From the NCBI RefSeq assembly GCF_900112475.1, contig NZ_FOLW01000008.1:62001-126000 (forward strand): DNA of 64,000 bases, written 5' to 3'. The notes beneath the pieces are model-generated. The model did no database searches, was not told where the DNA came from, and worked only from the letters and a program-made list of their open reading frames with translations. Position numbers and translations under genes: made by a program. The DNA comes from Pragia fontium DSM 5563 = ATCC 49100 (GTDB taxonomy: Bacteria > Pseudomonadota > Gammaproteobacteria > Enterobacterales > Enterobacteriaceae). Shown here piece by piece: positions 38,630 through 49,256 of the stretch (position 1 is its first letter; every line of letters begins with the position of its first letter).

Positions 38630-40254
38630 TTGCTATTGGCCTTTTTGGGCTGAGGATCATTAGCACTTGGCGCTTCGAATACCAGTGCATTACTCTTTTG
38701 GTTTAATTTCTGCAAGATAGGCTGTAATTCGCGCATCACCTGTTCGAGACGCTGCATATCAGAAACCATAGAACTGTATGCTGTCGATCCCGGTTGGAAT
38801 CCTTTCAAACTGCGATTCAGTTCATTAAGCGTTTTCTGCATATCTTTCGGTAAGTTATTGGTTTCTTTACTGGAAAGAATAGCATTCAAGCTAGCCATAG
38901 TTTTGCGGGTTTCTTTCAATGTCTGCGTCATTTCAGCCAACATTGGCTCAACCGGCATATTATTAACTTTATCCAAAACCTGCATCAGACGTTTTTGAAT
39001 TTCGGTCAACCCACCACTTACCGATGGAATCAATGGATGTCCGTAAACCTCTTTCGGCCCTTTCCACGGTTTAGCATCAGGATAGAAATCCAAATCGACA
39101 AACAGAGAACCGGTTAACAAGTTGCCCGTCTTTAATGATGCTCTTAGCCCGTTATCAGTGACTGAGGAAAGTAAATGAGCCTTCAGATCGAAATCTTTGC
39201 CAAAACGATTCTGAATTCTATCCGGTTCAATACGAATTAACACCGGAACGTAGTAGTTCTTATTCTTGGTCATTTTCAATTCAGGCATATAGAACGGCAC
39301 TTCCGAAACCGTACCCACTCTGATACCACGAAACTCGACCGGAGCGCCGGGAATCAGACCGCGAATAGAATCTTCAAAATAGAGTAAGAAATCTTCATGT
39401 CGGGTATATAACGATTCCTGGATGCTTTTCTGATCGGCATAAAGCTCAAATTCATCCAAGTCTTTTACCGGATCGCCCATCGACCAGCCGTTTGGTAAAT
39501 CAAAACTGACTCCACCGGTCACTAACGTATCCAGTGAAGCCATCTCAACCCGAACCCCCTGAGATGACATATCAAATGCAATACCGCTATCTTGCCAAAA
39601 ACGCACGTTGCTGGTCACCAGACCACGATAAGCGTCCATAATAAACAGCTTATAGCGCATCACACGCTCTTTAGCGTCAAACTCGCTGCTTTCAACGGTC
39701 CCTACGCGAAAACCACGAAACAGCACCGGATCACCGGCATTCAGGCGACTGGGTTGTTTACTTTCCAGTTCAATACGCAAACCTTTGGTATCTGAAGAGG
39801 CTAAAGGAGCAGCGTCTTGCAGAGTAAATTCGTTTTCTACCTGCTTATCCTGCCCCGGTAATAATTCAATATACGCACCGGATAACAGCGTGCTTAAACC
39901 CGAGACCCCTTCTCGACCAATCTGTGGCTTCACAACCCAAAATACCGAACCTTTGTTCAGTAGTTTTTCCATACCATCATGGAGGCGAGCCGTGATAATA
40001 ACCTGCTTTAAGTCCTCACTTAAGTTAACCGTTTCTACCATCCCGATATCAACGTTACGGCTTTTGATGGCCGTTTTTCCCGCATCAATACCTTCAGCAG
40101 ATACCGCAATTAAGGTGACCTTTGGCCCTTGTGTACTAAAATGGTAAAACAGAATCCATGCACCAATAAGTACGGTGACAATAGGAATGATCCACACCGG
40201 CGACCAGCGCTTTATTTTTTCAATTTTTGCTACGTCCTGATAATTATCCTGCAC
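38626..40254 (-). CDS. pqiB: PqiB, MCE-domain lipid transport protein
   Basis: Periplasm-spanning protein whose stacked MCE rings and coiled coil make a tunnel for lipids between the two membranes. The 542 residues have one N-terminal transmembrane helix (about 17-38), three MCE domains (about 45-135, 160-230, 285-395; note the repeated FRGFRVGTV and FRGIRVGTV motifs) and a C-terminal helical region (about 420-520) that forms the needle. It starts 11 bases after pqiA ends. Confidence 0.95.
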   Translation of the reverse strand: MQDNYQDVAKIEKIKRWSPVWIIPIVTVLIGAWILFYHFSTQGPKVTLIAVSAEGIDAGKTAIKSRNVDIGMVETVNLSEDLKQVIITARLHDGMEKLLNKGSVFWVVKPQIGREGVSGLSTLLSGAYIELLPGQDKQVENEFTLQDAAPLASSDTKGLRIELESKQPSRLNAGDPVLFRGFRVGTVESSEFDAKERVMRYKLFIMDAYRGLVTSNVRFWQDSGIAFDMSSQGVRVEMASLDTLVTGGVSFDLPNGWSMGDPVKDLDEFELYADQKSIQESLYTRHEDFLLYFEDSIRGLIPGAPVEFRGIRVGTVSEVPFYMPELKMTKNKNYYVPVLIRIEPDRIQNRFGKDFDLKAHLLSSVTDNGLRASLKTGNLLTGSLFVDLDFYPDAKPWKGPKEVYGHPLIPSVSGGLTEIQKRLMQVLDKVNNMPVEPMLAEMTQTLKETRKTMASLNAILSSKETNNLPKDMQKTLNELNRSLKGFQPGSTAYSSMVSDMQRLEQVMRELQPILQKLNQKSNALVFEAPSANDPQPKKANSK

Positions 40255-40265
40255 AATCAGGCTCC

Positions 40266-41600
40266 TTATTTATTAGTCACTTTATTACGATCCCACAAAA
40301 GACGGGGATCAAACATCATAGCCGCAAACATGGTCAAAATAACCACCATCGCAAACAGTATTGCACCAACATCTGGATAAACACTCATCAATTTTCCCAT
40401 ACGAACCAGTGCAGATAATACACCGATCACAAATACATCGATCATTGACCAACGACCAACGAATTCAACAATTTCATAAATAAAATGCATCTTTTCCCGA
40501 TCGAGATGATTGTTTGACTTTCCTTTATCCGATGCGTCATAGCAAAGCCAGGCAATGGCCAGAATCTTCAAAGTAGGCACCATAATACTGGCAATAAATA
40601 TCACCAAGGCAACCGGATATGAACCATCCTGCCACAATAAAATAACTCCGGACATAATGTTGGATGCTGATGGATTTCCCAGTACTTCGGTCACCATTAT
40701 CGGTAATATATTGGCCGGAATATAAATAATAACCGAGGTTAGCAATAACGCGAGAGTCCACTGCAAGCTATTGGCACGCCGAGCATGTGCAACGGTATGA
40801 CAACGTGGACACTTAGTTTCCTCTGCGGGTAGAATCGCCATACAACATGGACAAGAGCGCAAACCTTGCTCTAAGCCAGACAGGCCAACTTGAGGTGTTT
40901 TGGTTAAAGGAGGAGGCGACTGAATATTCTGCCAAAGCCAATAACGATCCAAACACTGAAATGCTCTTACCTGCAGTAAACAAAACAAACAATAGGGTAT
41001 AAAACTGGCGCCGATACCAATATCACCGTAAGCCATTAACTTAACGAAACTCACCAAGACGCCGACTAAAAATATCTCAACCATGCACCAGACTTTAGCC
41101 TGATAAATCATCCGCCCCATCATCACTTTTAAGCGATAAGGCAGCTTCACCTTAAGGCACAACAGGATAATCGCCACCATACAAAATGCGGGTATCAGTT
41201 GCACAAAAATAACGAATAGTGTGGCCAAGCTAGCATAATCGTCGCTGACCATCGCTTGAGGGATCTCAATCAATCGAATCTGATTATAAATGCCGGATAC
41301 CCGCATATTGATAAACGGAAATAAATTGGCAAATAACATCATAATCAGGGCACTGGCCGCACAGGTAACAGGTTGTAATACTGGCTCAACCCACCGAGCA
41401 CTGAGCGTAGTGTGGCAGCGAGGACAAACGGCCTTATCCCCTTCTTGAATATCCGGCAGTTGCACCATCAAATCACACTGTGGGCATAAAACCAGCTTGT
41501 CCGTTTTTTCTTCCACTACTGCATGCGGCTTTCCACTGCCAGTTTGCTTAACATCCGCCCGTGGCAGCGATGCATGAGAACAGCCTGCATCTGTACACAT
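40266..41600 (-). CDS. pqiA: PqiA, inner membrane component of the Pqi system
   Basis: Paraquat-inducible inner membrane protein, thought to feed lipids to PqiB. The start at 41600 (MCTDAGCSH) has AAGG eight bases upstream; a GTG three codons earlier is less likely. The 444 residues contain two zinc-ribbon segments (CPQCDLMVQLP...CPRCHT near 35-55 and SCPCCMAILP...CPRCHT near 250-270), each followed by four transmembrane helices. E. coli PqiA has 417 residues; the extra is at the N-terminus. A long hairpin lies in its leader (41680-41712). Confidence 0.94.
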   Translation of the reverse strand: MCTDAGCSHASLPRADVKQTGSGKPHAVVEEKTDKLVLCPQCDLMVQLPDIQEGDKAVCPRCHTTLSARWVEPVLQPVTCAASALIMMLFANLFPFINMRVSGIYNQIRLIEIPQAMVSDDYASLATLFVIFVQLIPAFCMVAIILLCLKVKLPYRLKVMMGRMIYQAKVWCMVEIFLVGVLVSFVKLMAYGDIGIGASFIPYCLFCLLQVRAFQCLDRYWLWQNIQSPPPLTKTPQVGLSGLEQGLRSCPCCMAILPAEETKCPRCHTVAHARRANSLQWTLALLLTSVIIYIPANILPIMVTEVLGNPSASNIMSGVILLWQDGSYPVALVIFIASIMVPTLKILAIAWLCYDASDKGKSNNHLDREKMHFIYEIVEFVGRWSMIDVFVIGVLSALVRMGKLMSVYPDVGAILFAMVVILTMFAAMMFDPRLLWDRNKVTNK

Positions 41601-41679
41601 AACTACCACCTTTTATTGTCAGAAAGAGAATCCATCATTTACGAACAAATTAATACGATTAAATGAAAATACCAAGACT

Positions 41680-41712
41680 GGTGATGTGTAATTTATTTCA
41701 TCACACATCACC
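41680..41712. promoter_or_regulatory. Hairpin in the uup-pqiA gap
   Basis: GGTGATGTGT (41680-41689) and ACACATCACC (41703-41712) form a perfect 10-bp stem with a 13-base AT-rich loop. It lies in the 214-bp gap between uup and pqiA, which run in the same direction. It could be an operator, a weak terminator of uup, or an mRNA structure in the pqiA leader. Confidence 0.45.
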
Positions 41713-41814
41713 AAGAATGATAGGTGTAACACAATATTAAACGCTTTCATTAGCTTTGAGCGCTACCGTCACCGCCGTATCTATTTGCTAATGTGACATT
41801 TCAATACGCGCTTA

Positions 41815-43719
41815 TTAACCATTTTTCTGCGATTCAAGCTCTTCCCAGCGGAGAAAAGCATCTTCAAACGCCTTCTCTGCCGTCGCTAAATCCATCAATG
41901 TCTTTTGTGTTACTTCATGAGACTGATTAAAAAATGAAGCATCACCAACCTGAGCCTGTAATGTAGCAACCTGAGCTTCCAACTGCTCAATTTTAGCCGG
42001 TAGCCCTTCCAACTCACGCTGTTGGTTATAGCTTAGCTTACTGGCCGTACGCTTTTTCTCTTCATTTTTTTGAACGACAGGCTTAGCCTCTTCCGCGAAA
42101 GCTGGAGCCTTCAACGTTTGCACATTGGCCTGTTGATGATGAGCGTCAAAATACCCACCAACATACTGTTTTATCACGCCCTGACCTTCAAAAATCCAAC
42201 AATCGGTCACTGAGTTATCAACAAATTGCCTATCGTGACTAACCAGCAACACGGTACCGGTATAATCATTCAGCAGTTCTTCCAATAGCTCCAGTGTTTC
42301 GATATCAAGATCGTTAGTTGGTTCATCCAGAATCAGTAAATTACTCGGTTTTAAAAATAAACGAGCTAACAACAGTCGATTTCTTTCCCCACCGGATAAA
42401 GCCCTCACTGGCGTCATGGCCCGTTTAGGATGGAACAAGAAGTCCTGTAGATAACCCAATACATGGCGTGAACGGCCATTAACCATTACTTCCTGTTTGC
42501 CATCTGCCAGATTATCAATCACGGTTTTATCCGGATCCAATTCAGCCCGATGCTGATCGAAATAGGCCACCTCGAGTTTGGTACCACCACTCACTGTACC
42601 ACTGTCAGGTTTTAACTGTTGTAGCATTAATTTTAATAAGGTGGTTTTACCACAACCGTTCGGTCCAATCAGGGCAATTTTGTCACCGCGTAGCACCTGA
42701 ACAGAGAAGTCTTTGACCAACGTTTTTCCACCAACGCTATAGCTAACGTTCTCCAGCTCAAAAATAATTTTTCCGGAGCGCAGGGACTCTTCCGCTTGCA
42801 TTTTTGCCGTACCCATAGTGGTACGACGCGCTGCGTGCTCATTACGCATCGCTTTTAATGCCCTAACGCGGCCTTCATTACGCGTTCGACGCGCCTTAAT
42901 CCCTTGGCGGATCCAAACCTCTTCCTGCGCTAAGCGACGATCGAATTCGGCATTTTGTAGCTCCTCGACTCGTAACGCTTCTTCTTTACCTTGAAGATAA
43001 AGATCGTAGTTACCTGGCCATGACACCAGCTTGCCGCGATCCAGATCGACAATGCGCGTTGCCATATTGCGAATAAATGAACGGTCATGGGAAATAAAAA
43101 TAATGCTGCCCTGATACTCTTTCAGAAATTCTTCTAACCACGAGATCGTTTCAATATCCAAATGGTTAGTCGGTTCATCCAGCAATAAAACATCAGGTTC
43201 AGAAACCAGTGCTCGGGCCAGTGCAGCTTTACGTAACCAACCGCCCGACAGCGAAGAGAGCAACGCATCAGCCGATAGCTCTAACTTAGCCAACACGCTT
43301 CTTATTCGGCTATCGATCAGCCAAGCTCCCTGATGATCCAGTTCTTCCTGTAAGACAGCCAGTTTGTTCAGATTCTGTTCGCTGGGATCCTGCCCGATGA
43401 TCTGGGACAGATGATAATACTCTTTTAATTGCCCAGCCTGCTTCTCTACTCCTTCGGCCACAAAATCAAACACACTTCCCGCAACATTACGCGGAGGATC
43501 CTGTTGCAGGCGAGAAACCACCAGATCTTGTTCAAATATCAACTGGCCATCATCCAACGGTAACTCCTTGTTGAGAATCTTCAACAGGGTAGATTTTCCA
43601 GCTCCGTTACGGCCAACCAGACAAACCCGCTCATTGGGTTCAATATGCAGTTCAGTGTTATCCAGTAAAGGCGCATCGCTAAATGACAGCCATGCGCCGG
43701 ACATATTAATTAAAGACAT
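41815..43719 (-). CDS. uup: ABC-F ATPase Uup
   Basis: Cytoplasmic ABC-F protein that binds ribosomes and branched DNA; loss raises precise excision of transposons in E. coli. The 634 residues have two ATPase domains without membrane segments: Walker A GRNGAGKST and GPNGCGKTT, signatures LSGGWLRKAALARAL and LSGGERNRLLLARLF, Walker B LLLDEPTNHLD and LILDEPTNDLD. A lysine-rich linker and C-terminal DNA-binding coiled coil (about 555-630) complete the protein. It starts three bases after rlmL ends. Confidence 0.97.
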   Translation of the reverse strand: MSLINMSGAWLSFSDAPLLDNTELHIEPNERVCLVGRNGAGKSTLLKILNKELPLDDGQLIFEQDLVVSRLQQDPPRNVAGSVFDFVAEGVEKQAGQLKEYYHLSQIIGQDPSEQNLNKLAVLQEELDHQGAWLIDSRIRSVLAKLELSADALLSSLSGGWLRKAALARALVSEPDVLLLDEPTNHLDIETISWLEEFLKEYQGSIIFISHDRSFIRNMATRIVDLDRGKLVSWPGNYDLYLQGKEEALRVEELQNAEFDRRLAQEEVWIRQGIKARRTRNEGRVRALKAMRNEHAARRTTMGTAKMQAEESLRSGKIIFELENVSYSVGGKTLVKDFSVQVLRGDKIALIGPNGCGKTTLLKLMLQQLKPDSGTVSGGTKLEVAYFDQHRAELDPDKTVIDNLADGKQEVMVNGRSRHVLGYLQDFLFHPKRAMTPVRALSGGERNRLLLARLFLKPSNLLILDEPTNDLDIETLELLEELLNDYTGTVLLVSHDRQFVDNSVTDCWIFEGQGVIKQYVGGYFDAHHQQANVQTLKAPAFAEEAKPVVQKNEEKKRTASKLSYNQQRELEGLPAKIEQLEAQVATLQAQVGDASFFNQSHEVTQKTLMDLATAEKAFEDAFLRWEELESQKNG

Positions 43720-43722
43720 CGG

Positions 43723-45891
43723 TTACTTACCTTCATTAGCATGGCTTAACAGCCAGCAATTATGGATTTGTCGGTTACGAGCAAAATCGGTAGACAGCGT
43801 TTTTTCTGATATCTCTTGCGCCGTTAACCCTAATTTGGCTAAGCCGTCTAGATCCATCTTAAAACCACGCTTATTGTTTGAGAACATGATGGTTCCCCGC
43901 GGGCGTAGCATTCTCTTTAGATCGGTCATGAGCGCTAAATGATCGCGCTGAACGTCAAAGCTATTCTCCATACGCTTGGAGTTAGAGAACGTAGGAGGAT
44001 CAATAAAAATCACGTCAAACTGTTCATTTGTCTGGTTCATCCAGCCTAAACAGTCAGCCTGAATCAGACGATGCTGTCGGCCTGTCAGGTCATTCGCCCG
44101 CAGATTGCGCTCTGCCCACTCCAGATAAGTACGCGACATATCAACCGTAGTGGTACTGCGCGCACCTCCGACACCCGCATGCACGCTGGCAGAACCGGTA
44201 TAGGCAAAAAGATTCAGAAAATCTTTATTCTTACACATCTGTCCTAGCATACGACGCGCAATACGATGATCGAGGAACAGTCCGGTATCCAAATAGTCGG
44301 TCAGATTCACCCACAGTTTAGTGCCAAATTCGTTAACCAGGAAAAATTCACCTTTTTGCGCCAGTTTTTCATATTGGCTTTTGCCTTTTTGCTTTTCACG
44401 CACTTTAAGGATCAGCGCGCTGGCCGGTAAATTTAACACCGCCAGCGTGGCGTTAATCGCATCAAACAAACGTTGGCGAGCTTTTTGCGGATCGACACTT
44501 TTCGGTGGAGCATATTCCTGCAACACATACTTACTGCCATAGCGGTCCAATGCTAAATTATATTCTGGTAAATCAGCATCATACAGACGGTAACATTCAA
44601 TACCTTCTTGTTTCGCCCACTTGTCCAATTTTTTGACATTTTTACGCAGGCGATTAGCGAAGTCAGCGGCGATCTGCACCGATTGTTCAGGAGGCTGTTC
44701 ATGTCCAGCAATCTTATTCTCCTGACTGTCAGCACCTTGGCGCATATTCTCCGACAACTGATAATTTTTCTGTACGCAATCCAGAGGGCCATTCTTCGCT
44801 TTAAACTGACGTCCCGCTCGCAACTGCAAACAGCTAAGTAAGTCCGGTGAAGCACTAAACAGTGAAAGATTCCAACCACCAAAATCACGTTTCATGATTT
44901 GGCCAAGGGCACTGTGCAAAGCAATCAATGCCGGTTCACTGTCCAAACGTTCACCATAAGGAGGGTTGCTCAATACCGTACCGTGCGTTCCCGCAGGTAA
45001 TGGATTGACCAGACGTGTTAGTTCTTGCGTTTCAAAATGGATTAAACTGGCAACGCCAGCCCGACGCGCATTGACTTTAGCAATTTCAATCACTCGACGA
45101 TCGTGGTCATAGCCATAAAAACGAGATTGGGTGTTATTGACCCCACGGCTCGCCCTAACCTGAGCTTCTGCTAATAACTCACGCCATAGTTCCGCGTTAT
45201 GACCCAGCCACTGATTAAAGCCCCAGTAATCCCGACGCAGACCTGGTGCAATATCAGCAGCCATCATAGCCGCTTCAATCAACAACGTACCTGAACCACA
45301 CATCGGATCAACCATCGGCGTTTCCGGCTGCCAGCCAGAACGCATCACAATCGCCGCCGCCAAATTCTCTTTTAACGGCGCCAGCCCCGCAGCATCACGA
45401 TAACCACGTTGATGTAATCCATCGCCGCTTAAGTCGATAGCAACGCTGGCTCGCTCTTTCTGCAAGAAAACATTAATTCGAATATCTGGCTGTAGCTTAG
45501 CAACATTCGGACGCTGCTGAACCTTACGTGTAAAGCTATCAACCACCGCATCTTTTACTTTCAGCGCACCATATTGGCTATTACGAATTTCTTCGTTAGT
45601 GCCGGTAAAATTAACCGCGAAGGTTTTATCTACACCGAACATCGCTGGCCAATTGATCGCATTCACCCCAAGATACAGATCCATATCGCTGTATACTTTG
45701 AATTCATTCAACGGCATAAGAATACGCGAAGCCAACCGGCTCCATAGCAAACTGGTATACATCAGGCGTTCGTCGCCTTCAAAATGCACGCCTCCCTGAA
45801 CCACTTTACAGGCACTTGCTCCCAGCGCTTCTAGCTCAGTTTTTAATAGTTCTTCCAGACCACGCGCCGTACTGGCAAACAGAGAGATCAT
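43723..45891 (-). CDS. rlmL: Bifunctional 23S rRNA methyltransferase RlmKL
   Basis: Fusion enzyme that makes m2G2445 (N-terminal half) and m7G2069 (C-terminal half) in 23S rRNA. I set the start at 45891 ([16 protein letters not shown]), which matches E. coli; the frame runs six codons further upstream. The 722 residues comprise a THUMP domain (about 45-155), the RlmL methyltransferase with [13 protein letters not shown] (about 308), and the RlmK half with [16 protein letters not shown] and [11 protein letters not shown]. It is co-transcribed with uup and divergent from ycbX. Confidence 0.96.
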   Translation of the reverse strand: MISLFASTARGLEELLKTELEALGASACKVVQGGVHFEGDERLMYTSLLWSRLASRILMPLNEFKVYSDMDLYLGVNAINWPAMFGVDKTFAVNFTGTNEEIRNSQYGALKVKDAVVDSFTRKVQQRPNVAKLQPDIRINVFLQKERASVAIDLSGDGLHQRGYRDAAGLAPLKENLAAAIVMRSGWQPETPMVDPMCGSGTLLIEAAMMAADIAPGLRRDYWGFNQWLGHNAELWRELLAEAQVRASRGVNNTQSRFYGYDHDRRVIEIAKVNARRAGVASLIHFETQELTRLVNPLPAGTHGTVLSNPPYGERLDSEPALIALHSALGQIMKRDFGGWNLSLFSASPDLLSCLQLRAGRQFKAKNGPLDCVQKNYQLSENMRQGADSQENKIAGHEQPPEQSVQIAADFANRLRKNVKKLDKWAKQEGIECYRLYDADLPEYNLALDRYGSKYVLQEYAPPKSVDPQKARQRLFDAINATLAVLNLPASALILKVREKQKGKSQYEKLAQKGEFFLVNEFGTKLWVNLTDYLDTGLFLDHRIARRMLGQMCKNKDFLNLFAYTGSASVHAGVGGARSTTTVDMSRTYLEWAERNLRANDLTGRQHRLIQADCLGWMNQTNEQFDVIFIDPPTFSNSKRMENSFDVQRDHLALMTDLKRMLRPRGTIMFSNNKRGFKMDLDGLAKLGLTAQEISEKTLSTDFARNRQIHNCWLLSHANEGK

Positions 45892-46102
45892 AACGTCATA
45901 ACACCACATAATAAAAATAGTGCTGCATTATAGCCAATCCATGCGCTTTGTCATAAAGTTACCCTTTATTTATTACTGAATTCTCCAATCCGTTGGGTCT
46001 TTCTGGTTACTGGATCCTGGCAACCCTGCCATTTATTCACTCAGACCAAGCCCTTAGCAGCAGAAATCAGTACATTCATTAAGTCATCAATGGAGCTTTC
46101 GC

Positions 46103-47206
46103 GTGGTTACTCTTTCCCGTTTATATGTACACCCGGTTAAATCAATGCGCGGGCTGGAACTTTCCCATGCTCAGGTTGGCGAAAGCGGCTTAGCCTTTGA
46201 CCGTATTTTTATGGTGACCGATCCTGACGGGACTTTTATTACTGCTCGACAATATCCGCAGTTGGTTCGTTTTATTCCTGCTCTGTTGATTAACGGTATT
46301 TCCATCACTGCCCCTGATGGCCAACATCAAACCGTCGCTTTTAGCGACTTCTCTGCTGATATGTCACCCACGGAAGTCTGGGGTAATCATTTTTCTGCCC
46401 ATATTGCCCCAGAAAGTATCAACCAATGGCTCAGCAGCTATCTGCGCCGCACGGTTCAACTACGTTGGGTTGGGCCTGAGCTAACCCGTCGGGTAAAAAA
46501 TCGTCCGGAAACACCGCTGTCATTTGCTGATGGCTTTCCCTATCTGTTGATTAATGAAACCTCTTTTCAGGCACTACAAGCTCGTTGTCCCAGCAATATT
46601 GTGATTGAGCAATTTCGGCCAAATTTAATTATTCGCGATGCCGCTCCGTTTGCCGAAGATAACTGGCAAACCATTCGTATTGGAGAGGTTATTTTCGATC
46701 TGGTTAAGCCCTGTAGCCGCTGTATTCTAACCACGGTAAACACTGAAAATGGGCGTAAACATCCTCAAGGTGAACCGTTACGCACCCTGCAACAGTTTAG
46801 AACTGCGGAAAATGGCGATGTTGATTTTGGTCAAAACCTGATTGCCCGTAATAGTGGTGTGGTAAGACTGGGGGATAAAATCGAGATTCTGGCAACCCAT
46901 CCCGCCAGAGTGTATAAATCCAGTCAACCAATAGAAACCATAGAACAAGAAAGCGTTGAGCCCAAAGATGTGGTTATCAGCTATGGCGAACATACTTTCC
47001 TCGGTAATAATCAACAGGTATTACTGGAACAGTTGGAACAAAATGGTATCCAGATTCCTTATTCCTGCCGGGCGGGTATTTGTGGATGTTGTAGAATCAA
47101 GCTGGAAACAGGGGAAGTCAGTGCGTTAAGAAAAGGGGCAATCAAAAGAGATGGGTCTGTCCTTGCCTGTAGCTGCATACCTAAAGGCAATATCAAACTA
47201 GCTTAA
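46103..47206 (+). CDS. ycbX: YcbX, MOSC domain and 2Fe-2S protein, GTG start
   Basis: Molybdenum-dependent protein that detoxifies N-hydroxylated base analogues together with a reductase. The GTG start at 46103 has GGAG seven bases upstream. The 367 residues hold an N-terminal MOSC_N beta-barrel domain, a MOSC domain with the molybdopterin-linked cysteine in [12 protein letters not shown] (about 208), and a C-terminal plant-type ferredoxin domain with cysteines in [14 protein letters not shown] and a last one in LACSCIP. It is divergent from rlmL, as in E. coli. Confidence 0.95.
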   Translation: MVTLSRLYVHPVKSMRGLELSHAQVGESGLAFDRIFMVTDPDGTFITARQYPQLVRFIPALLINGISITAPDGQHQTVAFSDFSADMSPTEVWGNHFSAHIAPESINQWLSSYLRRTVQLRWVGPELTRRVKNRPETPLSFADGFPYLLINETSFQALQARCPSNIVIEQFRPNLIIRDAAPFAEDNWQTIRIGEVIFDLVKPCSRCILTTVNTENGRKHPQGEPLRTLQQFRTAENGDVDFGQNLIARNSGVVRLGDKIEILATHPARVYKSSQPIETIEQESVEPKDVVISYGEHTFLGNNQQVLLEQLEQNGIQIPYSCRAGICGCCRIKLETGEVSALRKGAIKRDGSVLACSCIPKGNIKLA

Positions 47207-47224
47207 TAATTTAAGCTAGTTTAT
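47195..47224. terminator. Bidirectional terminator between ycbX and zapC
   Basis: AAACTAGCTTA (47195-47205) and TAAGCTAGTTT (47212-47222) form a perfect 11-bp stem. It includes the ycbX stop codon and lies within three bases of the zapC stop, so both genes end in it. Confidence 0.7.
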
Positions 47225-47779
47225 TTATACGGCTCGTGCCAATGAATGGCTTTGTGAATCAGTATTCTCAATCACTACGGTCATCATTCTGTCATGCATT
47301 ACTTTAATCGCATCACCTAACTGTAGACATTTACCAGAGAGCGCCATGTAAGACTGAGCTACCAGGCACAGACTGGCGTTCTCACCGGCATCGACCACCA
47401 GCAAAATAGCGGTTTCACCATTTTCAATCAGGGTAACGGCTACCAGGTCGCCACACTTAGGCTGGAGATCCACACCCTGCTGAACAAAATACCAGCTTTT
47501 AGGCATCAGCGGTTTAAGAAAGCGATGAGCCGATAGCGCATTTAGCGTTAACTCTGCACGCTGATCGTTAGTTAAAGGCAAGCAACGGCAGCATTCTTCC
47601 AATTCAAAAAATAGCGCGGCATCGTCAACACAAAATGCGGATTCGGTAAACGCATCAGGCGTCAACATCTTGGTAGAAAAACGCGAACGAAAAATCATTT
47701 CATTAGATAAATCTAACATCAATCGATCGTGTTCTTCATCAAAATACCAGCGCCAGTTATCGTCTGGCTTAATCCTCAT
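47225..47779 (-). CDS. zapC: Cell division protein ZapC
   Basis: FtsZ-associated protein that promotes bundling of FtsZ filaments at the division ring. The 184 residues start with [23 protein letters not shown]-like sequence almost as in E. coli ZapC (180 residues) and keep [29 protein letters not shown] and the [11 protein letters not shown] segment. GGAAAG precedes the ATG. It lies between ycbX and pyrD, as in E. coli. Confidence 0.94.
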   Translation of the reverse strand: MRIKPDDNWRWYFDEEHDRLMLDLSNEMIFRSRFSTKMLTPDAFTESAFCVDDAALFFELEECCRCLPLTNDQRAELTLNALSAHRFLKPLMPKSWYFVQQGVDLQPKCGDLVAVTLIENGETAILLVVDAGENASLCLVAQSYMALSGKCLQLGDAIKVMHDRMMTVVIENTDSQSHSLARAV

Positions 47780-47969
47780 TATTCTTTCCTTAAACTATAA
47801 AACAAAATGAATGTATTTTTACGGCTTATGGCTACATTAAATATCGCCTATTAGCGTAGTAAAAATGAGATATTCATAACCGAAGTGATAAATATAATAT
47901 CAAACTATTAAAATATAGAACAACCGGAGGAAAAAATAAACCCCCGGCTCTTAATTAAAATAAATAAAA

Positions 47970-48980
47970 CTAAATATGAGTAAGAATTTCTTTAACTAAA
48001 GCTGGCCCCTTAAAAATAAAGCCGGAATAAATTTGAATTAATGAAGATCCCGCCGCTATCTTTTCTCTGGCGGAGATCAATGAATCGATCCCACCCACGC
48101 CGATAATAGGTAACCGCCCATTTAACTCTATCGCTAAACGGTGGATCATTTCAGTACTCTTTAATTGTAAAGGACGTCCACTTAAACCACCGATTTGATC
48201 GCAATTAATTAATTCATTCACCAGAGATCTATCTAACGTGGTATTTGTTGCAATAACACCATCAATATTATGTCGTATTAAACTATCCGCAATCTGGATC
48301 AATTCTTCTTCAGAAAGATCCGGCGCGATCTTAACGGCAATTGGAACATATTTAGCATGGCGTTTTGCTAATTCAGTTTGTCTATTCTTAATCGCCATTA
48401 ATAGATCGTCTAATGCTTCACCATATTGCAGAGTACGTAATCCAGGTGTATTTGGAGAAGAGATATTAACGGCAATATAACCCGCGTAAGGATAAACTTT
48501 ATCCATACAAATCAAATAGTCATCTTTCCCTTGTTCTACCGGGGTAACTTTATTCTTACCAATATTAACGCCAATAATGCCATTAAAATGGCTCTTCTTT
48601 ATATTCTCGACTAAATTATCAACGCCGAGATTATTGAAGCCCATTCGGTTGATCAAGCCTTCAGCAGGTAGGATCCTGAATAACCGTGGCTTATCATTTC
48701 CGGGCTGAGGTTCCGGAGTTACAGTACCCACTTCGATCGATCCAAACCCCATGGCACCTAATGCATCAATACACTCGCCATCCTTATCTAAACCCGCCGC
48801 CAGACCCAGTGGATTCTTAAATGTAAGTCCCATACAGGTAACGGGTTTATCAGGCACCGACTGGCGAATAAGAAATTGTAATGGCGTACCATTAATACGA
48901 TGAAGCAACTGAAATGTGAATTCATGTGCACGTTCAGGATCAAGCTGAAACAGCGCTTTCCTGATGAAGGGATAGAACAT
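47970..48980 (-). CDS. pyrD: Dihydroorotate dehydrogenase (quinone)
   Basis: Membrane-associated class 2 enzyme of pyrimidine synthesis that passes electrons to ubiquinone. The start at 48980 ([16 protein letters not shown]) has AAGGAG upstream; the frame extends 13 codons further without homology. The 336 residues equal E. coli length. FMN-binding and active-site segments are [31 protein letters not shown] with the catalytic serine near 175, and IGVGGI. The leader shows a CCCCCGG start region and a small hairpin (48997-49011) as in CTP-controlled pyrD genes. Confidence 0.97.
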   Translation of the reverse strand: MFYPFIRKALFQLDPERAHEFTFQLLHRINGTPLQFLIRQSVPDKPVTCMGLTFKNPLGLAAGLDKDGECIDALGAMGFGSIEVGTVTPEPQPGNDKPRLFRILPAEGLINRMGFNNLGVDNLVENIKKSHFNGIIGVNIGKNKVTPVEQGKDDYLICMDKVYPYAGYIAVNISSPNTPGLRTLQYGEALDDLLMAIKNRQTELAKRHAKYVPIAVKIAPDLSEEELIQIADSLIRHNIDGVIATNTTLDRSLVNELINCDQIGGLSGRPLQLKSTEMIHRLAIELNGRLPIIGVGGIDSLISAREKIAAGSSLIQIYSGFIFKGPALVKEILTHI

Positions 48981-48996
48981 TACTCTCTCCTTAAAT

Positions 48997-49021
48997 CCGG
49001 CTATCAACCGGGGGCACATTA
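48997..49021 (-). promoter_or_regulatory. Possible CTP-sensing leader of pyrD
   Basis: Read on the minus strand, TAATGT (49021-49016) can serve as a -10 element and transcription would begin in GCCCCCGG. A transcript that starts at the early C residues can form a CCGG/CCGG hairpin (49011-48997) just before the ribosome binding site; a start a few bases later could not. This parallels the start-site switching of E. coli pyrD. No good -35 is visible. Confidence 0.4.
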
Positions 49022-49051
49022 TTCAGTAATCTGTGGTTAAAATAAATGATC

Positions 49052-49228
49052 AATGACAGAAATTAAGTTTAATGGCAGCGAATATTTCGTCCACTATCAG
49101 TACAGAGAACAAATCAACGTCCATATACGTGGCCGAGCAAGGGGCGTTAAGGACGAACGCCCCCTGCATTCCAGCGCTCAAAGAAAGGCCAAAAGAAAAA
49201 GCCAACTCATCAAATGTTCTTAACCAAC
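49052..49228. repeat. Dispersed intergenic repeat, copy 3 (left and right parts joined)
   Basis: The most compact copy: left part with a 12-bp terminal stem (49137-49148 with 49156-49167, one A.C mismatch) followed directly by the ATTCCAGCGCTCAA tail that is split off in copy 2. It fills most of the gap between pyrD and pepN, where E. coli has the ssu operon. Confidence 0.8.
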
Positions 49229-49256
49229 AAACACTATCGAGCTGGCTTAATATTAC

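Noticed and set aside
44553-44888. A 111-codon ORF inside rlmL in another frame
   Set aside because: It lies wholly inside a well-conserved gene on the same strand and has no protein-like features; it is a frame shadow.
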